A DNA stretch of 59,136 nt from CAYJFG01 sp051881695 (GCA_051881695.1 JBJEQJ010000010.1:1-59136); one strand, 5' to 3'. Shown: positions 43,762-52,289, numbered from the stretch's first letter. Numbers and translations: made by a program. The notes: a model not told the origin generated them from the letters alone.

Positions 43762-44355
43762 ATGAAATTCGGAAAAAGGCAGCTTGTTTTGGCGGCTATG
43801 GTGGTGGCGCTGGGTGCGGCAGTTTACCTTAACTGGCAATTTTCAGACGGCGGACTGTCAGGCACTCAGACAGTTAAAACAACCTCTAAGGAGTTAGGGC
43901 AGGCAGAGTTTGTAAATAATTCAACAGACGGCACTGTCGGAAGTAACAGTAATGATAAACAGCAAAGTAATGAAAACACAGGAAAAACAGCAAAGTCAAT
44001 AGAGACGTCAGCTGAATATTTTGCAAAGTGCAAGGTCGAAAGACAGCAGGCGCAGGACGAAATTACAGACGCTGCAAAGGAAATTCTGGAGGCGGCGTCA
44101 TCAGACGAAGAAACAAAGGAAAAGGCATTACAGCAGGCGGCAGACCTTGCAACGCATATTGAACAGCAAAGTAATATAGAGAGCCTTATTAAGGCAAAGG
44201 GCTTCTCACAGTGCTTTGTATTCATACAAAATGAAGAATGTAGTGTTGTAGTTTGCAAGGGCGAGCTTACAGACGACGGAGTAATTGTAATTAAGGATAT
44301 TGTAAACGGACAGTCCGGCATTGAGTTTGAAAAAATTAAAATAACCGAAGCATAA
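43762..44355 (+). CDS. spoIIIAH: Stage III sporulation protein AH
   Basis: 197 residues. One N-terminal helix (about 8-25), a Ser/Asn/Thr-rich linker (about 45-85), and a C-terminal ring-building domain (AEYFAKCKVERQQAQDEITD ... GFSQCFVFIQNEECSVVVCK). AH binds SpoIIQ of the forespore in Bacillus. It ends the complete eight-gene operon. No strong terminator directly follows; the next one is at 44719. Confidence 0.93.
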   Translation: MKFGKRQLVLAAMVVALGAAVYLNWQFSDGGLSGTQTVKTTSKELGQAEFVNNSTDGTVGSNSNDKQQSNENTGKTAKSIETSAEYFAKCKVERQQAQDEITDAAKEILEAASSDEETKEKALQQAADLATHIEQQSNIESLIKAKGFSQCFVFIQNEECSVVVCKGELTDDGVIVIKDIVNGQSGIEFEKIKITEA

Positions 44356-44562
44356 CAAATGAGCGATGAGGTTCGGTATGTGTATTATTAACAAATTTGT
44401 ACTTTCTTGCAAATAATATACACATTGCATAAAAAGCTTTTTTAATAAAATTAAAAAGAAGAATAGTTGTAACTTTCAGGGTAAAAAATTGGTAAAAATT
44501 TCTCTTTTTTATCTGCATAAAAATATTAAATTTGTGCTAATTCCTTTATTTTTCCAAAATTA
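44356..44562. other. AT-rich spacer after spoIIIAH
   Basis: No gene or clear structure is visible. The sequence is very AT-rich and has stops in all frames. Confidence 0.5.
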
Positions 44563-44750
44563 TTGACAAAATAACCAAAATGTATTAATATTTATAAAAC
44601 AGAAAAAACGGCTTGATTATTAACGGTAAAAAGGTATGTTTTTTATTTAAGAATTCTGTTTTACATTTATTATGCTTAATCCTCCAATTTACATATTTTT
44701 TCTTTCTTTTTTATTTAGCAAAACAGCCGACCTCAGGGTCGGCTGTTTTG
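44563..44750 (+). ncRNA. Candidate small RNA: promoter plus terminator without a coding frame
   Basis: TTGACA at 44563-44568, 17 bp, TAATAT at 44586-44591, then about 120 bases without a plausible gene, ended by a perfect 14-bp hairpin CAAAACAGCCGACC tcag GGTCGGCTGTTTTG (44719-44750). Only a four-codon frame follows AAAAGG near 44637. The hairpin could instead be a late terminator of the spoIIIA operon, or serve either strand because both sides carry T/A runs. Confidence 0.4.
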
Positions 44751-44832
44751 CTTGCTTTATGTCGTATTAGAAAACTTAAACAACTGTCTGCTTTTGTTAA
44801 TATGGGTGAAATTACAGTAATATATCCGGTTA

Positions 44833-45006
44833 AGGAAACACTGATTAAATTGTTTGTGCATATTGCGCCGTCAGATTTTTCGTTTGATTGTACAAATAAA
44901 CCGCAGTAATGCTGGCGCATTACGAGGATTTTTTGGACAAATCGGCGGAAAATATGCAAGCAAGATGTGCAAACAGCTTCTTTGCGTGATTTATTCAGTG
45001 GTTCCT
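44833..45006 (-). mobile_element. MITE-like element, copy 2 (inverted)
   Basis: 174 bp in opposite orientation to the copy at 37974-38146, with about 13 substitutions and a one-base length change by eye. Ends AGGAAACACTGATTAAAT ... ATTTATTCAGTGGTTCCT. Flanks read TA on both sides (GTTA-AGGAA, TTCCT-TAAT), consistent with a TA target duplication. The copy lies 28 bp past the stop of the regulator gene. Confidence 0.85.
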
Positions 45007-45034
45007 TAATTTTCTGTTTTCAGATAACCCCGGT

Positions 45035-46573
45035 TTATACACTGTTTAGTGTTTTATTCTTTCTATACTTGCTGGGAGTTGTTCCGGTGAACTTTTTGAA
45101 TACCTTGCAAAAATAACTGTGGTCCGAGTATCCAACCATTGAACTTATTGCCGCAACAGGAGTATCATTGCTTGTAAGCAATTTAAGCGCCTGTTTAATT
45201 CTGACCTTATTAAGATATTCATTAAAGCCCTCGGCTGAGTGTGCGCTGAAATACGATGATAAATAATAATAGCTGAAATTAAACTTTTTTGCAATATCAT
45301 TAAGAGTAAGCGGTTCACTGTAATGCTCTTTAATATAATTTGTGATTTTGTTCATACTGTCACTGCCGGTTTTTATGCTGTAGCTTTGTATAGCGTCATA
45401 AAGACTGCGGCATATATCATCAAAATTTTTCAAAAAATCCTCGGCGTATTCGCTGTTTTCAAGCTTTGCAAGAGAAGAAAGCTTGAATTTGATTATATTA
45501 TCCGTATCCGGATTAAGCTCTTCAAGCGATGTAATCAAGCTGTAAAGCATACTTTCAACAAGCACTTTAAGCTTCGACTCGTCCATTCGATAAATGCTGA
45601 TTGCCTTTAGCACATAATCGCTCAGCATAGCAAGTGCTTCTTTAAAATTAAGAGTTGCAAGATAAGACGAATATTTTTTGCTGTCAAATCTTTCACTCTG
45701 AGTATTATCCGCTATCTTATTTGCAGGAAGGAGAGAAATATTCTTATAATAAAACTTTCGTTCTGTAAGCTTGCAAAAATTGTCGGTGTATACATTTTTA
45801 ATTTCTTCAATATTATAAAACGGGTCGCTCATTACAAAAAATAATGAGGAGGAAAAGGCGGAGAGCTTTTCTACTGTATTACGAACGGCAACAGATATGG
45901 TAGCCTCGTCTGTATGGGAATAGTTTAAAATTACAAGCGCAATGTCATCGTTAATATCCAGCGGATAAGGATGATACACGCCGAGCATTTCAAATACTCC
46001 GCTTTGCATAAAGCTGTTAATAACACTGTTGCTTTTACATATTTTTTTGTTTACTCCAAAAAGCCGAAAGCAGGGCAGAGAAAACTGCTTGTCTATCTGC
46101 TGTTTTGGCAGGATATCGGTAAGACCCAGTATGTATTGCTTAATAAAATTTTCTATATTAAGCTTAGAGGAGCCTTTTATACTTACGCTTGGTATTCTGT
46201 TTACTGCCTTTTGCAAAATTTCCAACAGTTCAATTGGGTCGGACAACGGCTTTAACATATAGTCTACTGCGCTGTTTTGAAATGCACCCTTAACATATTC
46301 AAAATCGTTGTATCCCGAAAGTATAATAACCTGAATATATTTATTCATTTTGTGAAGCTCTTTTGTAAGCTCAATTCCGTTCATAACAGGCATTGAAATG
46401 TCTGTCAGTACAATGTCGGGCTGTTCATTCTGTGCCAACTCAATTGCTTCTTTGCCGTTTGATGCCTCGCCTATTATTTTATATCCGTATTTTTCCCAGT
46501 CCAGAAGCTGCTTTATGCTTTGCCTGATAATATATTCATCGTCAACAATCATTATTTTACAGAATTTTTGCAT
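45035..46573 (-). CDS. YesN-type response regulator with AraC DNA-binding domain
   Basis: 512 residues from the ATG at 46573, chosen because AAAGGGGTG lies just upstream on the minus strand. Receiver domain 1-125 with D11-D12, phospho-acceptor D58 in IVLTDISMPVMNG and Lys in YMLKPLSDP; an uncharacterised middle region (about 130-400); and an AraC/XylS double helix-turn-helix at the end (LTLNDIAKKFNFSYYYLSSYF, SMVGYSDHSYFCKVFKKF). Such regulators usually pair with a YesM histidine kinase and control sugar transport genes. No kinase or ABC transporter is adjacent, so it is an orphan here. Confidence 0.93.
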   Translation of the reverse strand: MQKFCKIMIVDDEYIIRQSIKQLLDWEKYGYKIIGEASNGKEAIELAQNEQPDIVLTDISMPVMNGIELTKELHKMNKYIQVIILSGYNDFEYVKGAFQNSAVDYMLKPLSDPIELLEILQKAVNRIPSVSIKGSSKLNIENFIKQYILGLTDILPKQQIDKQFSLPCFRLFGVNKKICKSNSVINSFMQSGVFEMLGVYHPYPLDINDDIALVILNYSHTDEATISVAVRNTVEKLSAFSSSLFFVMSDPFYNIEEIKNVYTDNFCKLTERKFYYKNISLLPANKIADNTQSERFDSKKYSSYLATLNFKEALAMLSDYVLKAISIYRMDESKLKVLVESMLYSLITSLEELNPDTDNIIKFKLSSLAKLENSEYAEDFLKNFDDICRSLYDAIQSYSIKTGSDSMNKITNYIKEHYSEPLTLNDIAKKFNFSYYYLSSYFSAHSAEGFNEYLNKVRIKQALKLLTSNDTPVAAISSMVGYSDHSYFCKVFKKFTGTTPSKYRKNKTLNSV

Positions 46574-46603
46574 AAAAACACACCCCTTTACCTTGTTATA
46601 ATA

Positions 46604-46633
46604 ATTATAGCATAAGTTATATAAAAAATTCAA
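46604..46633 (-). promoter_or_regulatory. Promoter of the YesN-type regulator
   Basis: On the minus strand: TTGAAT (46633-46628), 18 bp, TATAAT (46609-46604) with an extended -10 TGC. About 30 bp before the start codon. Confidence 0.7.
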
Positions 46634-46846
46634 CTTAAAATGCAAAATTTAGTTAAAATAAAACGAAAATTTTATATAAGAAAAAAAGAAACAAAAAAAT
46701 ACAAAAGAAAAGCAAAAAAAAGACAAATTATTATCGCAAAATTTTTAAATAAAGTACCAATTTCTGATTGAACCGGAGAGAAAATTTCGTCCGTCAACAG
46801 AGTTTAAGCTTAATTTTGCTTTTTGTATAAAATTTATTTTGTTGTA
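46634..46846. other. AT-rich divergent intergenic region
   Basis: Between the divergent regulator and phosphorylase promoters. It consists largely of A-rich tracts (46664-46735) that would be intrinsically curved. No gene is visible. Confidence 0.5.
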
Positions 46847-46876
46847 TTGTTATTTTGTATGAATCTGTGTTATAAT
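46847..46876 (+). promoter_or_regulatory. Promoter of the purine nucleoside phosphorylase gene
   Basis: TTGTTA at 46847-46852, 18 bp, TATAAT at 46871-46876 with an extended -10 (TGT before it). Confidence 0.65.
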
Positions 46877-46910
46877 TCTATCAATAATAAAATAAAGGCG
46901 GGTTTTCATA

Positions 46911-47750
46911 GTGAACGAGGAATACAGAAGACTTAAAAAGTGCAGAAATACCGTAAAAAAGCTTACAGATTTTAAACCGGAGGTGGCGCTTGTTTTAGGC
47001 TCGGGGCTTAGTAACCTTGCAAATTGCGCTGACGTTAAAGCAATAGTTGAATATAAGGATATAAAGGATTTTCCCGTAACTACGGTAAGCGGTCACAAGG
47101 GCAGATTTGTGTTCGGCTACATTAAAAAGGTTCCTGTTGTTTTAATGCAGGGAAGAGTGCATTACTACGAGGGCTATGCAATGAACGACGTTGTTTTGCC
47201 AATTCGCCTGATGGGGCTTTTAGGTGCAAAAAGTCTTGTGCTTACAAATGCGGCAGGCGCTATAAATAAAAATCTGAGAGCAGGAGATTTAATGGTTATA
47301 ACAGACCAGATTTCCTCGTTTGTTCCGTCACCGCTTATAGGCGAAAACATACCGGAGCTTGGCGTGCGTTTTCCGGATATGAGCGAAATATACAGCAAAT
47401 ATCTTATTGATGTAATTGAAAGAACGGGAGAGAGCCTTTCGATAAAGCTTAAAAAGGGAGTATATGTGCAGGCTTCGGGACCAAACTATGAATCGCCGGC
47501 AGAAATAAAAATGTTTTCGTCAATCGGGGCTGACGCAGTGGGTATGTCTACCGCCTGTGAGGCAATAGCCGCAAAGCATATGGGAATGGACGTTTGCGCC
47601 GTAAGCTGTATTTCAAATATGGCGGCAGGCAGCAAAAAAATTCCGCTTACTCACAGCGAGGTTAAGCATATAGCAAATATTACTGCGCCTAAATTTACAA
47701 AGCTTATAGAAGAGGCTATTCCCGAAATATATATGGCGGCACAGCAGTGA
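46911..47750 (+). CDS. punA: Purine nucleoside phosphorylase, trimeric PunA type
   Basis: 279 residues from GTG 46911 after AAAGGCGGG. Phosphate and nucleoside site motifs: LGSGLSNLA (about 28-36), SGHKGRFVFG, MQGRVHYYEGY, LTNAAGAINKNL, QASGPNYESPAEI and MSTACEAIAAKHMGMDV with the base-binding region SNMAAG. It splits purine nucleosides with phosphate for salvage. A single-gene unit, convergent with argS across a shared terminator. Confidence 0.95.
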   Translation: MNEEYRRLKKCRNTVKKLTDFKPEVALVLGSGLSNLANCADVKAIVEYKDIKDFPVTTVSGHKGRFVFGYIKKVPVVLMQGRVHYYEGYAMNDVVLPIRLMGLLGAKSLVLTNAAGAINKNLRAGDLMVITDQISSFVPSPLIGENIPELGVRFPDMSEIYSKYLIDVIERTGESLSIKLKKGVYVQASGPNYESPAEIKMFSSIGADAVGMSTACEAIAAKHMGMDVCAVSCISNMAAGSKKIPLTHSEVKHIANITAPKFTKLIEEAIPEIYMAAQQ

Positions 47751-47771
47751 ATATGTGCCGCATAATATGTC

Positions 47772-47816
47772 AAAAAATCCGCAGGCTTGGCTTTAACAGC
47801 CGCTTGCGGATTTTTT
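47772..47816. terminator. Bidirectional terminator between punA and argS
   Basis: AAAAAATCCGCA pairs with TGCGGATTTTTT around an inner G-C extended stem. The A-run and T-run flank the hairpin, so it can stop both convergent transcripts. Confidence 0.9.
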
Positions 47817-47836
47817 ATATAAGCTTTATTTTTATG

Positions 47837-49582
47837 TTACATACTTTCCGGCGCCGTAATGTTAAACATTGAAAGCACATTGTATATTACGCTTTTTACA
47901 GCAGTACAAAGCGTAAGTCTTGCCTGTGTAAGGCTTTCGTCTTCACCTTTTACTCTGCAGGCATTATAAAACTTGTGAAATAATGATGCCAGCGTCAGTA
48001 CATAACGTGTAATTTTGGTTGGGTCGTAATCTCTTGCGGCGGCAACTATTTCGTTCGTATATGAGGCAAGATGATGTATAAGCTCAATTTCTTCCGGAGC
48101 ACTAAGCAGCGAAAGCTCCTCGTCTGTGCATTTTCTCTTGTTTATTCCGTCGGCAGATAAAGCCTTTAATATGCTGCAAATTCTTGCGTGAGCATACTGA
48201 ACATAATATACCGGGTTCTGAGAATCCTGTGCAACGGCAAGGTCGAGGTCAAAATCAATCGGACTGTTTGCTTCTCTCATATTGAATAAGAACCTTGCAG
48301 CGTCAACAGGAACCTCATCCAGCAGATCGGCAAGCTGAATTGCCTTGCCTGTTCTTTTGCTCATTTTTGCAGGCTTACCGTCACGCAGAATTTTCACAAG
48401 CTGCATTAAAACAACGTCAAGCCTGTCGCCGTCAAGCCCTACTGCGTCCATTGCGCCCTTCATTCTTGCAACGTGCCCGTGGTGGTCGGCACCCCATACG
48501 TCAATGCAAATATCAAACCCTCTTGTAAGGAGCTTGTTGCGGTGATATGCAATGTCGGCGGCAAAATAGGTGGGGTTTCCGTTCTGACGTATCAAAACAT
48601 CGTCCTTTAGCTCCAGCTTTTCAATTTCTTCTTCTGTTTTGCCCTGCGCCAAAAGCTTTTTTGTCTGCAGCTCCTTGTTTTTATACCACAGTGCACCGTC
48701 AAGCTCGTAGGTCATTCCTTTTTCCTTCAATATGTTAACAGTTTCGTCAACTGCGCCGCTTTGATGCAGCTCGCTTTCAAAAAACCATTTATCGTAGTTT
48801 ATTCTGTATTTTTTCATATCTGCCTGCATTTTTGCAATGTTAAGCGGCAGTGCAAAGTCAACAAGCTCCTTTTTGCGCTCTGCGCTGTCTGCATCTACAA
48901 GCTTATCTCCGAATTTGTCGGCATATTCCTTTGCCCGATCCTTTATGTCCTCGCCCTGGTAGCCGTCCTCAGGAAATTCAACAGCGTCCTCGCCTTTGAA
49001 AATCTGCAAATATCTTGCCTCTAAAGAAACAGCAAATTTTTCAATTTGGTTTCCTGCGTCATTTACATAAAATTCACGCCATACGTCATAGCCTGCCTTT
49101 TCAAGAACAGCTGCAAGACAGTCCCCAAGCGCTCCGCCTCTTGCGTTGCCCATATGCATAGGTCCTGTAGGGTTGGCAGATACAAATTCCACCATAACTT
49201 TCTTGCCCTTACCGTAATCGCATTTGCCGTAATCAAGTCCCTTTTCGTCAATATCCTTTAAAATATCACAGTAATATCTGCTTCCTAAATAGAAGTTGAT
49301 AAACCCCGGTCCGGCAGTTTCAACTCTTTGGGCATAGGTCTGCGATAAATCTATATTTTCGGTTATTGCCTGTGCAATTTTAAAAGGAGGCATACGAAAA
49401 GCCTTTGCACATACCATGGCGGCGTTTGTTGCAAGGTCGCCGTTTTTTCTGTCTGCCGGGGTTTCTATTATAAACTCCGGTATATCTGCCTTTGGCAGAC
49501 TGCCGTTTTCAATGGCTTTATTAATAGCCTTTACAGTTTCAAGCTTAATATCGTTTACAGCCTTTTGTGCAATATAAGACAT
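47837..49582 (-). CDS. argS: Arginyl-tRNA synthetase
   Basis: 581 residues. N-terminal Add-1 domain, class I signature SANPTGPMHMGNARGG (HMGN at 143-146), the KMSKRTGKAI loop near residue 395, and the C-terminal anticodon-binding DALR domain (VQYAHARICSIL ... CTAVKSVIYNVLSMF). It charges tRNA-Arg with arginine. Third gene of the murI-DUF1934-argS unit on the minus strand. Confidence 0.97.
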   Translation of the reverse strand: MSYIAQKAVNDIKLETVKAINKAIENGSLPKADIPEFIIETPADRKNGDLATNAAMVCAKAFRMPPFKIAQAITENIDLSQTYAQRVETAGPGFINFYLGSRYYCDILKDIDEKGLDYGKCDYGKGKKVMVEFVSANPTGPMHMGNARGGALGDCLAAVLEKAGYDVWREFYVNDAGNQIEKFAVSLEARYLQIFKGEDAVEFPEDGYQGEDIKDRAKEYADKFGDKLVDADSAERKKELVDFALPLNIAKMQADMKKYRINYDKWFFESELHQSGAVDETVNILKEKGMTYELDGALWYKNKELQTKKLLAQGKTEEEIEKLELKDDVLIRQNGNPTYFAADIAYHRNKLLTRGFDICIDVWGADHHGHVARMKGAMDAVGLDGDRLDVVLMQLVKILRDGKPAKMSKRTGKAIQLADLLDEVPVDAARFLFNMREANSPIDFDLDLAVAQDSQNPVYYVQYAHARICSILKALSADGINKRKCTDEELSLLSAPEEIELIHHLASYTNEIVAAARDYDPTKITRYVLTLASLFHKFYNACRVKGEDESLTQARLTLCTAVKSVIYNVLSMFNITAPESM

Positions 49583-49603
49583 ATCATCATTTCCTTTCGG
49601 TAT

Positions 49604-50032
49604 TTATTTTTGCTTCTTCACTTCAATTAAAATGTTATTCACGCTTGCCAAGTCAGAGTTAAAGTCAAGCGAATAATTGACCTCAAGCTCACCGCCGTCA
49701 TCACAGAGAGTTGAGCGTATGCTGTAGGTGAAAACTCCAATCATAAGGTCGCCCAACGGCGTTCTGTAATGGCATTGATGACGTTTATCCTTTTCAAGCA
49801 GCAGACGGGACTCGTACACTCCGGGTCTTATTATAGAAACGCTGTTTTCACAGTCATACTTTACAATGGTAGTAACAGGTTTATCTCCGCTTTCTTCGGG
49901 GTATTCCTTATAAACTATATATCTGTGACCGTTTTTAAGCTCGTACCTGCCGGTGGTTATTACCTCTGTAATGTCACTTTCACCGTCAACTGTCTGTTTT
50001 CCTGTTATTTTAATTAAATAATCATTTTGCAT
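49604..50032 (-). CDS. DUF1934 (YwiB-type) calycin-like protein
   Basis: 142 residues, beta-rich: MQNDYLIKITGKQTVDGESDI, GRYELKNGHRYIVYKEYPEE, RHQCHYRTPLGDLMIGVFT. The family DUF1934 is found next to argS in many Firmicutes (ywiB-argS in Bacillus), as here, with 21 bp between. Function is unknown; the lipocalin-like fold suggests binding of a small molecule. Confidence 0.85.
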   Translation of the reverse strand: MQNDYLIKITGKQTVDGESDITEVITTGRYELKNGHRYIVYKEYPEESGDKPVTTIVKYDCENSVSIIRPGVYESRLLLEKDKRHQCHYRTPLGDLMIGVFTYSIRSTLCDDGGELEVNYSLDFNSDLASVNNILIEVKKQK

Positions 50033-50065
50033 TAATTTGCTACCTCTGCCTTAGGCTTGTATGTA

Positions 50066-50881
50066 TCAGTATCTGTTAATATCTATTCTCTCCACAGCTT
50101 CTGCTATTTCACGCTGTAAAAAAATTCCTGCCAGCTTAGAAAAACCGTCGGGTCGGTCGCTTACATAAAAGCTGCATTTTCCGTTTTCTCCGCTTTTGTT
50201 TAAAAGCTGCTCATTTTTCAGCAGCTGTGCCGCATAAAGCGCCGTTTCTCTGCCCGAGTCAATAAGCGTAACGCTTTCGCCCATTACCTTTTTTATTACA
50301 TTTTTCAAAATTGGGTAGTGAGTACATCCGAGAATAACCGTATCTACGTTTTCTTTTTTAAAGTTTTTAAGGTATCTTTCTGCTATTTCTACAACCACAA
50401 AATCATTTTCGGAAACAAATCCGTTTTCAACAAGCGGAACGAAAAGGGGACAATCCTGCACAATAACACGAATATCCGGGTTTATTCTTTCAAGCTCTCT
50501 TTTATAGGAGCCGCTTTTTATTGTGGCTGTTGTGCCGATTACACCAATTGTTCCGTTGTGGGTAGCCTTTACTGCAGACATAGCCGTCGGCGTGACAACT
50601 CCCGTAAACGGTACGGAAAAGCAATCTCCCAGCTCGCTTGCAACAGAGCTTACCGTACCGCAGGCAGCAATGATGAACTTAACGTTTTTGCTCATTAGGA
50701 AGGCGGCGTCCTGTCTTGCATATTTAATTATTGTTTCTCTGCTTCTGTTTCCGTAAGGAACTCTTCCGGTGTCGCCAAAATAAACAATGTTTTCGTCAGG
50801 CAAAACGCTGAGCAGCTCCTTAACTGCCGTAAGCCCGCCAAGACCGGAGTCAAATACTCCTATCGGTGCGTCAGTCATCAT
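50066..50881 (-). CDS. murI: Glutamate racemase
   Basis: 271 residues from the first of two adjacent ATG codons (50881), after GGGAG; a longer start at 50905 would include that site. Motifs: IGVFDSGLGGLTAVKEL, YFGDTGRVPYG, first catalytic Cys in IAACGTVSS, TPTA, second catalytic Cys in LGCTHYPIL. It makes D-glutamate for peptidoglycan. The usual CNTAS segment around the first Cys reads CGTVS here. First gene of the murI-DUF1934-argS unit. Confidence 0.95.
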   Translation of the reverse strand: MMTDAPIGVFDSGLGGLTAVKELLSVLPDENIVYFGDTGRVPYGNRSRETIIKYARQDAAFLMSKNVKFIIAACGTVSSVASELGDCFSVPFTGVVTPTAMSAVKATHNGTIGVIGTTATIKSGSYKRELERINPDIRVIVQDCPLFVPLVENGFVSENDFVVVEIAERYLKNFKKENVDTVILGCTHYPILKNVIKKVMGESVTLIDSGRETALYAAQLLKNEQLLNKSGENGKCSFYVSDRPDGFSKLAGIFLQREIAEAVERIDINRY

Positions 50882-50915
50882 AAACACTCCCAAGTATTTT
50901 ATCATTCAAATAAAC

Positions 50916-50944
50916 ATAATAGCATAAATTATTCTCATTATCAA
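50916..50944 (-). promoter_or_regulatory. Sigma-A promoter of murI-DUF1934-argS
   Basis: On the minus strand: TTGATA (50944-50939), 17 bp, TATTAT (50921-50916). Confidence 0.7.
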
Positions 50945-50962
50945 TTTAAAAAAGAAAAATAT

Positions 50963-50985
50963 GCCGTCTTTTTTACGGCTTTTTT
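50963..50985 (+). terminator. Small terminator-like hairpin in the murI divergent region
   Basis: GCCGT ctttttt ACGGC then TTTTTT on the plus strand. No plus-strand gene ends nearby. It may stop antisense transcripts or be part of a short leader of the downstream gene. Confidence 0.45.
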
Positions 50986-51105
50986 AGAAAAGCAATTAAA
51001 AAATCGCAAATAAATATCTCTGCAGTAAAAAAAGTAGTGACAAAGACAGAAAAATGCGTTATACTCATTAAAACGGTTAAATTCAAATTAAGGAATGATT
51101 ACATT

Positions 51106-51891
51106 ATGATTAATAAGGCGTTTGAGCTTATAACAGGCAAGGTTGAGGCGGCTCTTTCAACACAGGGCTATGAGCGTGTAGGGGTAGCTAACCAGGCGGG
51201 AGATGAAATGGTAAGTCTTTTTACCTCTGAGGCAGTCGCATACAGCGTAGTTTATTATAAAAAGAAAAAGCATATGGTTCTTGAAACCTGCGCTATGACA
51301 GACGAAGGCCCCGACAATGATTGGAAAACGCTTGCAACGTGGATGTTCGACCCTGATACAGATACAATGAAGGAAGCCGAAAGCATTGCAAACGACTTCG
51401 ACAGCATTGTTGCGGCGCCAACGAGAATAAGGACAGTAAAAGCTGCAAAAAAGAAGAAAAAGGATGACGAGGGCAACGCAGACCCGCTTTTTTTCTCAAA
51501 AAGGCTTGTAAATGTATTTCCGGAGCTTAAAGAGGAAATTAAAAACGAAGAGGACTGCTACTACCCATTTAGAGGGGCAACCTTTACAAGAGCCAGCATA
51601 GTCCCAAAGGTAAACGCTCTGCTTGCAAGAGGCAACAAGCAGGAGATAGATAAGCTTTCCTCAATTTTAAGCGCACAGTATGATGCAGGCGATATGGATA
51701 CTCGCTCTATTATTACCATAATTGTATTGAACAGCATAGATTCACCCGAAAAGGAAGCCGTTTTGTTTGACAAGCTTAGTCCTGCGCTTCAAAAAGCGTG
51801 GAAGGCTGCAAAACGCTTCAAGGGCAAAAAGGTAGCGCCTGAAAAGAAAAAGAAGCCGAAGATGACTATGGCGGAGCGTTTAGGCCAGTAA
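51106..51891 (+). CDS. Conserved-looking hypothetical protein, lysine-rich
   Basis: I do not recognise this protein. 261 residues from ATG 51106, with AAGGAA upstream; the frame runs back to 51037 without a ribosome binding site. Residues 1-100 form a mixed alpha/beta region (INKAFELITGKVEAALSTQGY ... YSVVYYKKKKHMVLETCAM). A basic segment AAKKKKKDDEGNADP (about 115-130) divides it from a helical second half (SKRLVNVFPELKEEI, LLARGNKQEIDKLSSIL), ending in a Lys-rich tail KKKKPKMTMAERLGQ. No signal peptide or membrane helix. The lysine clusters suggest nucleic-acid contact (weak inference). Base composition and codon use fit the neighbours. Confidence 0.75.
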   Translation: MINKAFELITGKVEAALSTQGYERVGVANQAGDEMVSLFTSEAVAYSVVYYKKKKHMVLETCAMTDEGPDNDWKTLATWMFDPDTDTMKEAESIANDFDSIVAAPTRIRTVKAAKKKKKDDEGNADPLFFSKRLVNVFPELKEEIKNEEDCYYPFRGATFTRASIVPKVNALLARGNKQEIDKLSSILSAQYDAGDMDTRSIITIIVLNSIDSPEKEAVLFDKLSPALQKAWKAAKRFKGKKVAPEKKKKPKMTMAERLGQ

Positions 51892-51918
51892 AATTAATTT
51901 TAAATTATTTAACTACCG

Positions 51919-51953
51919 TTTGCGGCAGATTGAAATCCACTTTCTGCCGCAAA
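51919..51953 (+). terminator. Hairpin after the hypothetical gene
   Basis: TTTGCGGCAGA pairs perfectly with TCTGCCGCAAA, but no T-run follows. Probable weak or factor-dependent terminator. Confidence 0.5.
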
Positions 51954-52004
51954 ATGCCGGTAAAGGTCTGAAATAAAAAATAGAGTAAAAAATAAAAAAA
52001 GTCC

Positions 52005-52033
52005 TTGACTGCTGTAAAAAATTATGATATAGT
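52005..52033 (+). promoter_or_regulatory. Sigma-A promoter of rpmG-secE-nusG
   Basis: TTGACT at 52005-52010, 17 bp, TATAGT at 52028-52033. A 5'-end stem CCTCAAAAAA / TTTTTTGAGG (52041-52050 with 52070-52079) begins right at the expected start site. Confidence 0.75.
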
Positions 52034-52118
52034 AATTATACCTCAAAAAAGGGGTTTATTTTTTTGTGCTTTTTTGAGGGAGGCTGAATAAAATCCGCAA
52101 ATCGGGGGTGCCGTTATA

Positions 52119-52268
52119 ATGAGAGTAAAAATTACATTAGCCTGCACAGAGTGCAAACAACGCAATTACAACACAATGAAGAACAAAAAGAACGATCCTG
52201 ACAGATTGGAAATGAACAAGTATTGCAGATTCTGCAAAAAGCATACTCTGCATAAGGAAACAAAATAA
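52119..52268 (+). CDS. rpmG: 50S ribosomal protein L33
   Basis: 49 residues: MRVKITLACTECKQRNY ... YCRFCKKHTLHKETK. Two CxxC pairs (C9/C12 and C36/C39) mark the zinc-binding form of L33. It is too short for most gene tables. GGGGGTG precedes ATG 52119. It leads secE and nusG (21 bp to secE), the usual order in Firmicutes. Confidence 0.96.
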   Translation: MRVKITLACTECKQRNYNTMKNKKNDPDRLEMNKYCRFCKKHTLHKETK

Positions 52269-52289
52269 TTTAATACGGAGGACTGAATA

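Noticed and set aside
44613..44909. 98-codon frame from a TTG after spoIIIAH
   Set aside because: It crosses a perfect terminator hairpin and runs into the MITE-like element.
46664..46735. A-rich tract as an origin of replication
   Set aside because: No DnaA-box clusters and no dnaA or other origin-linked gene nearby; ordinary curved intergenic DNA is enough.
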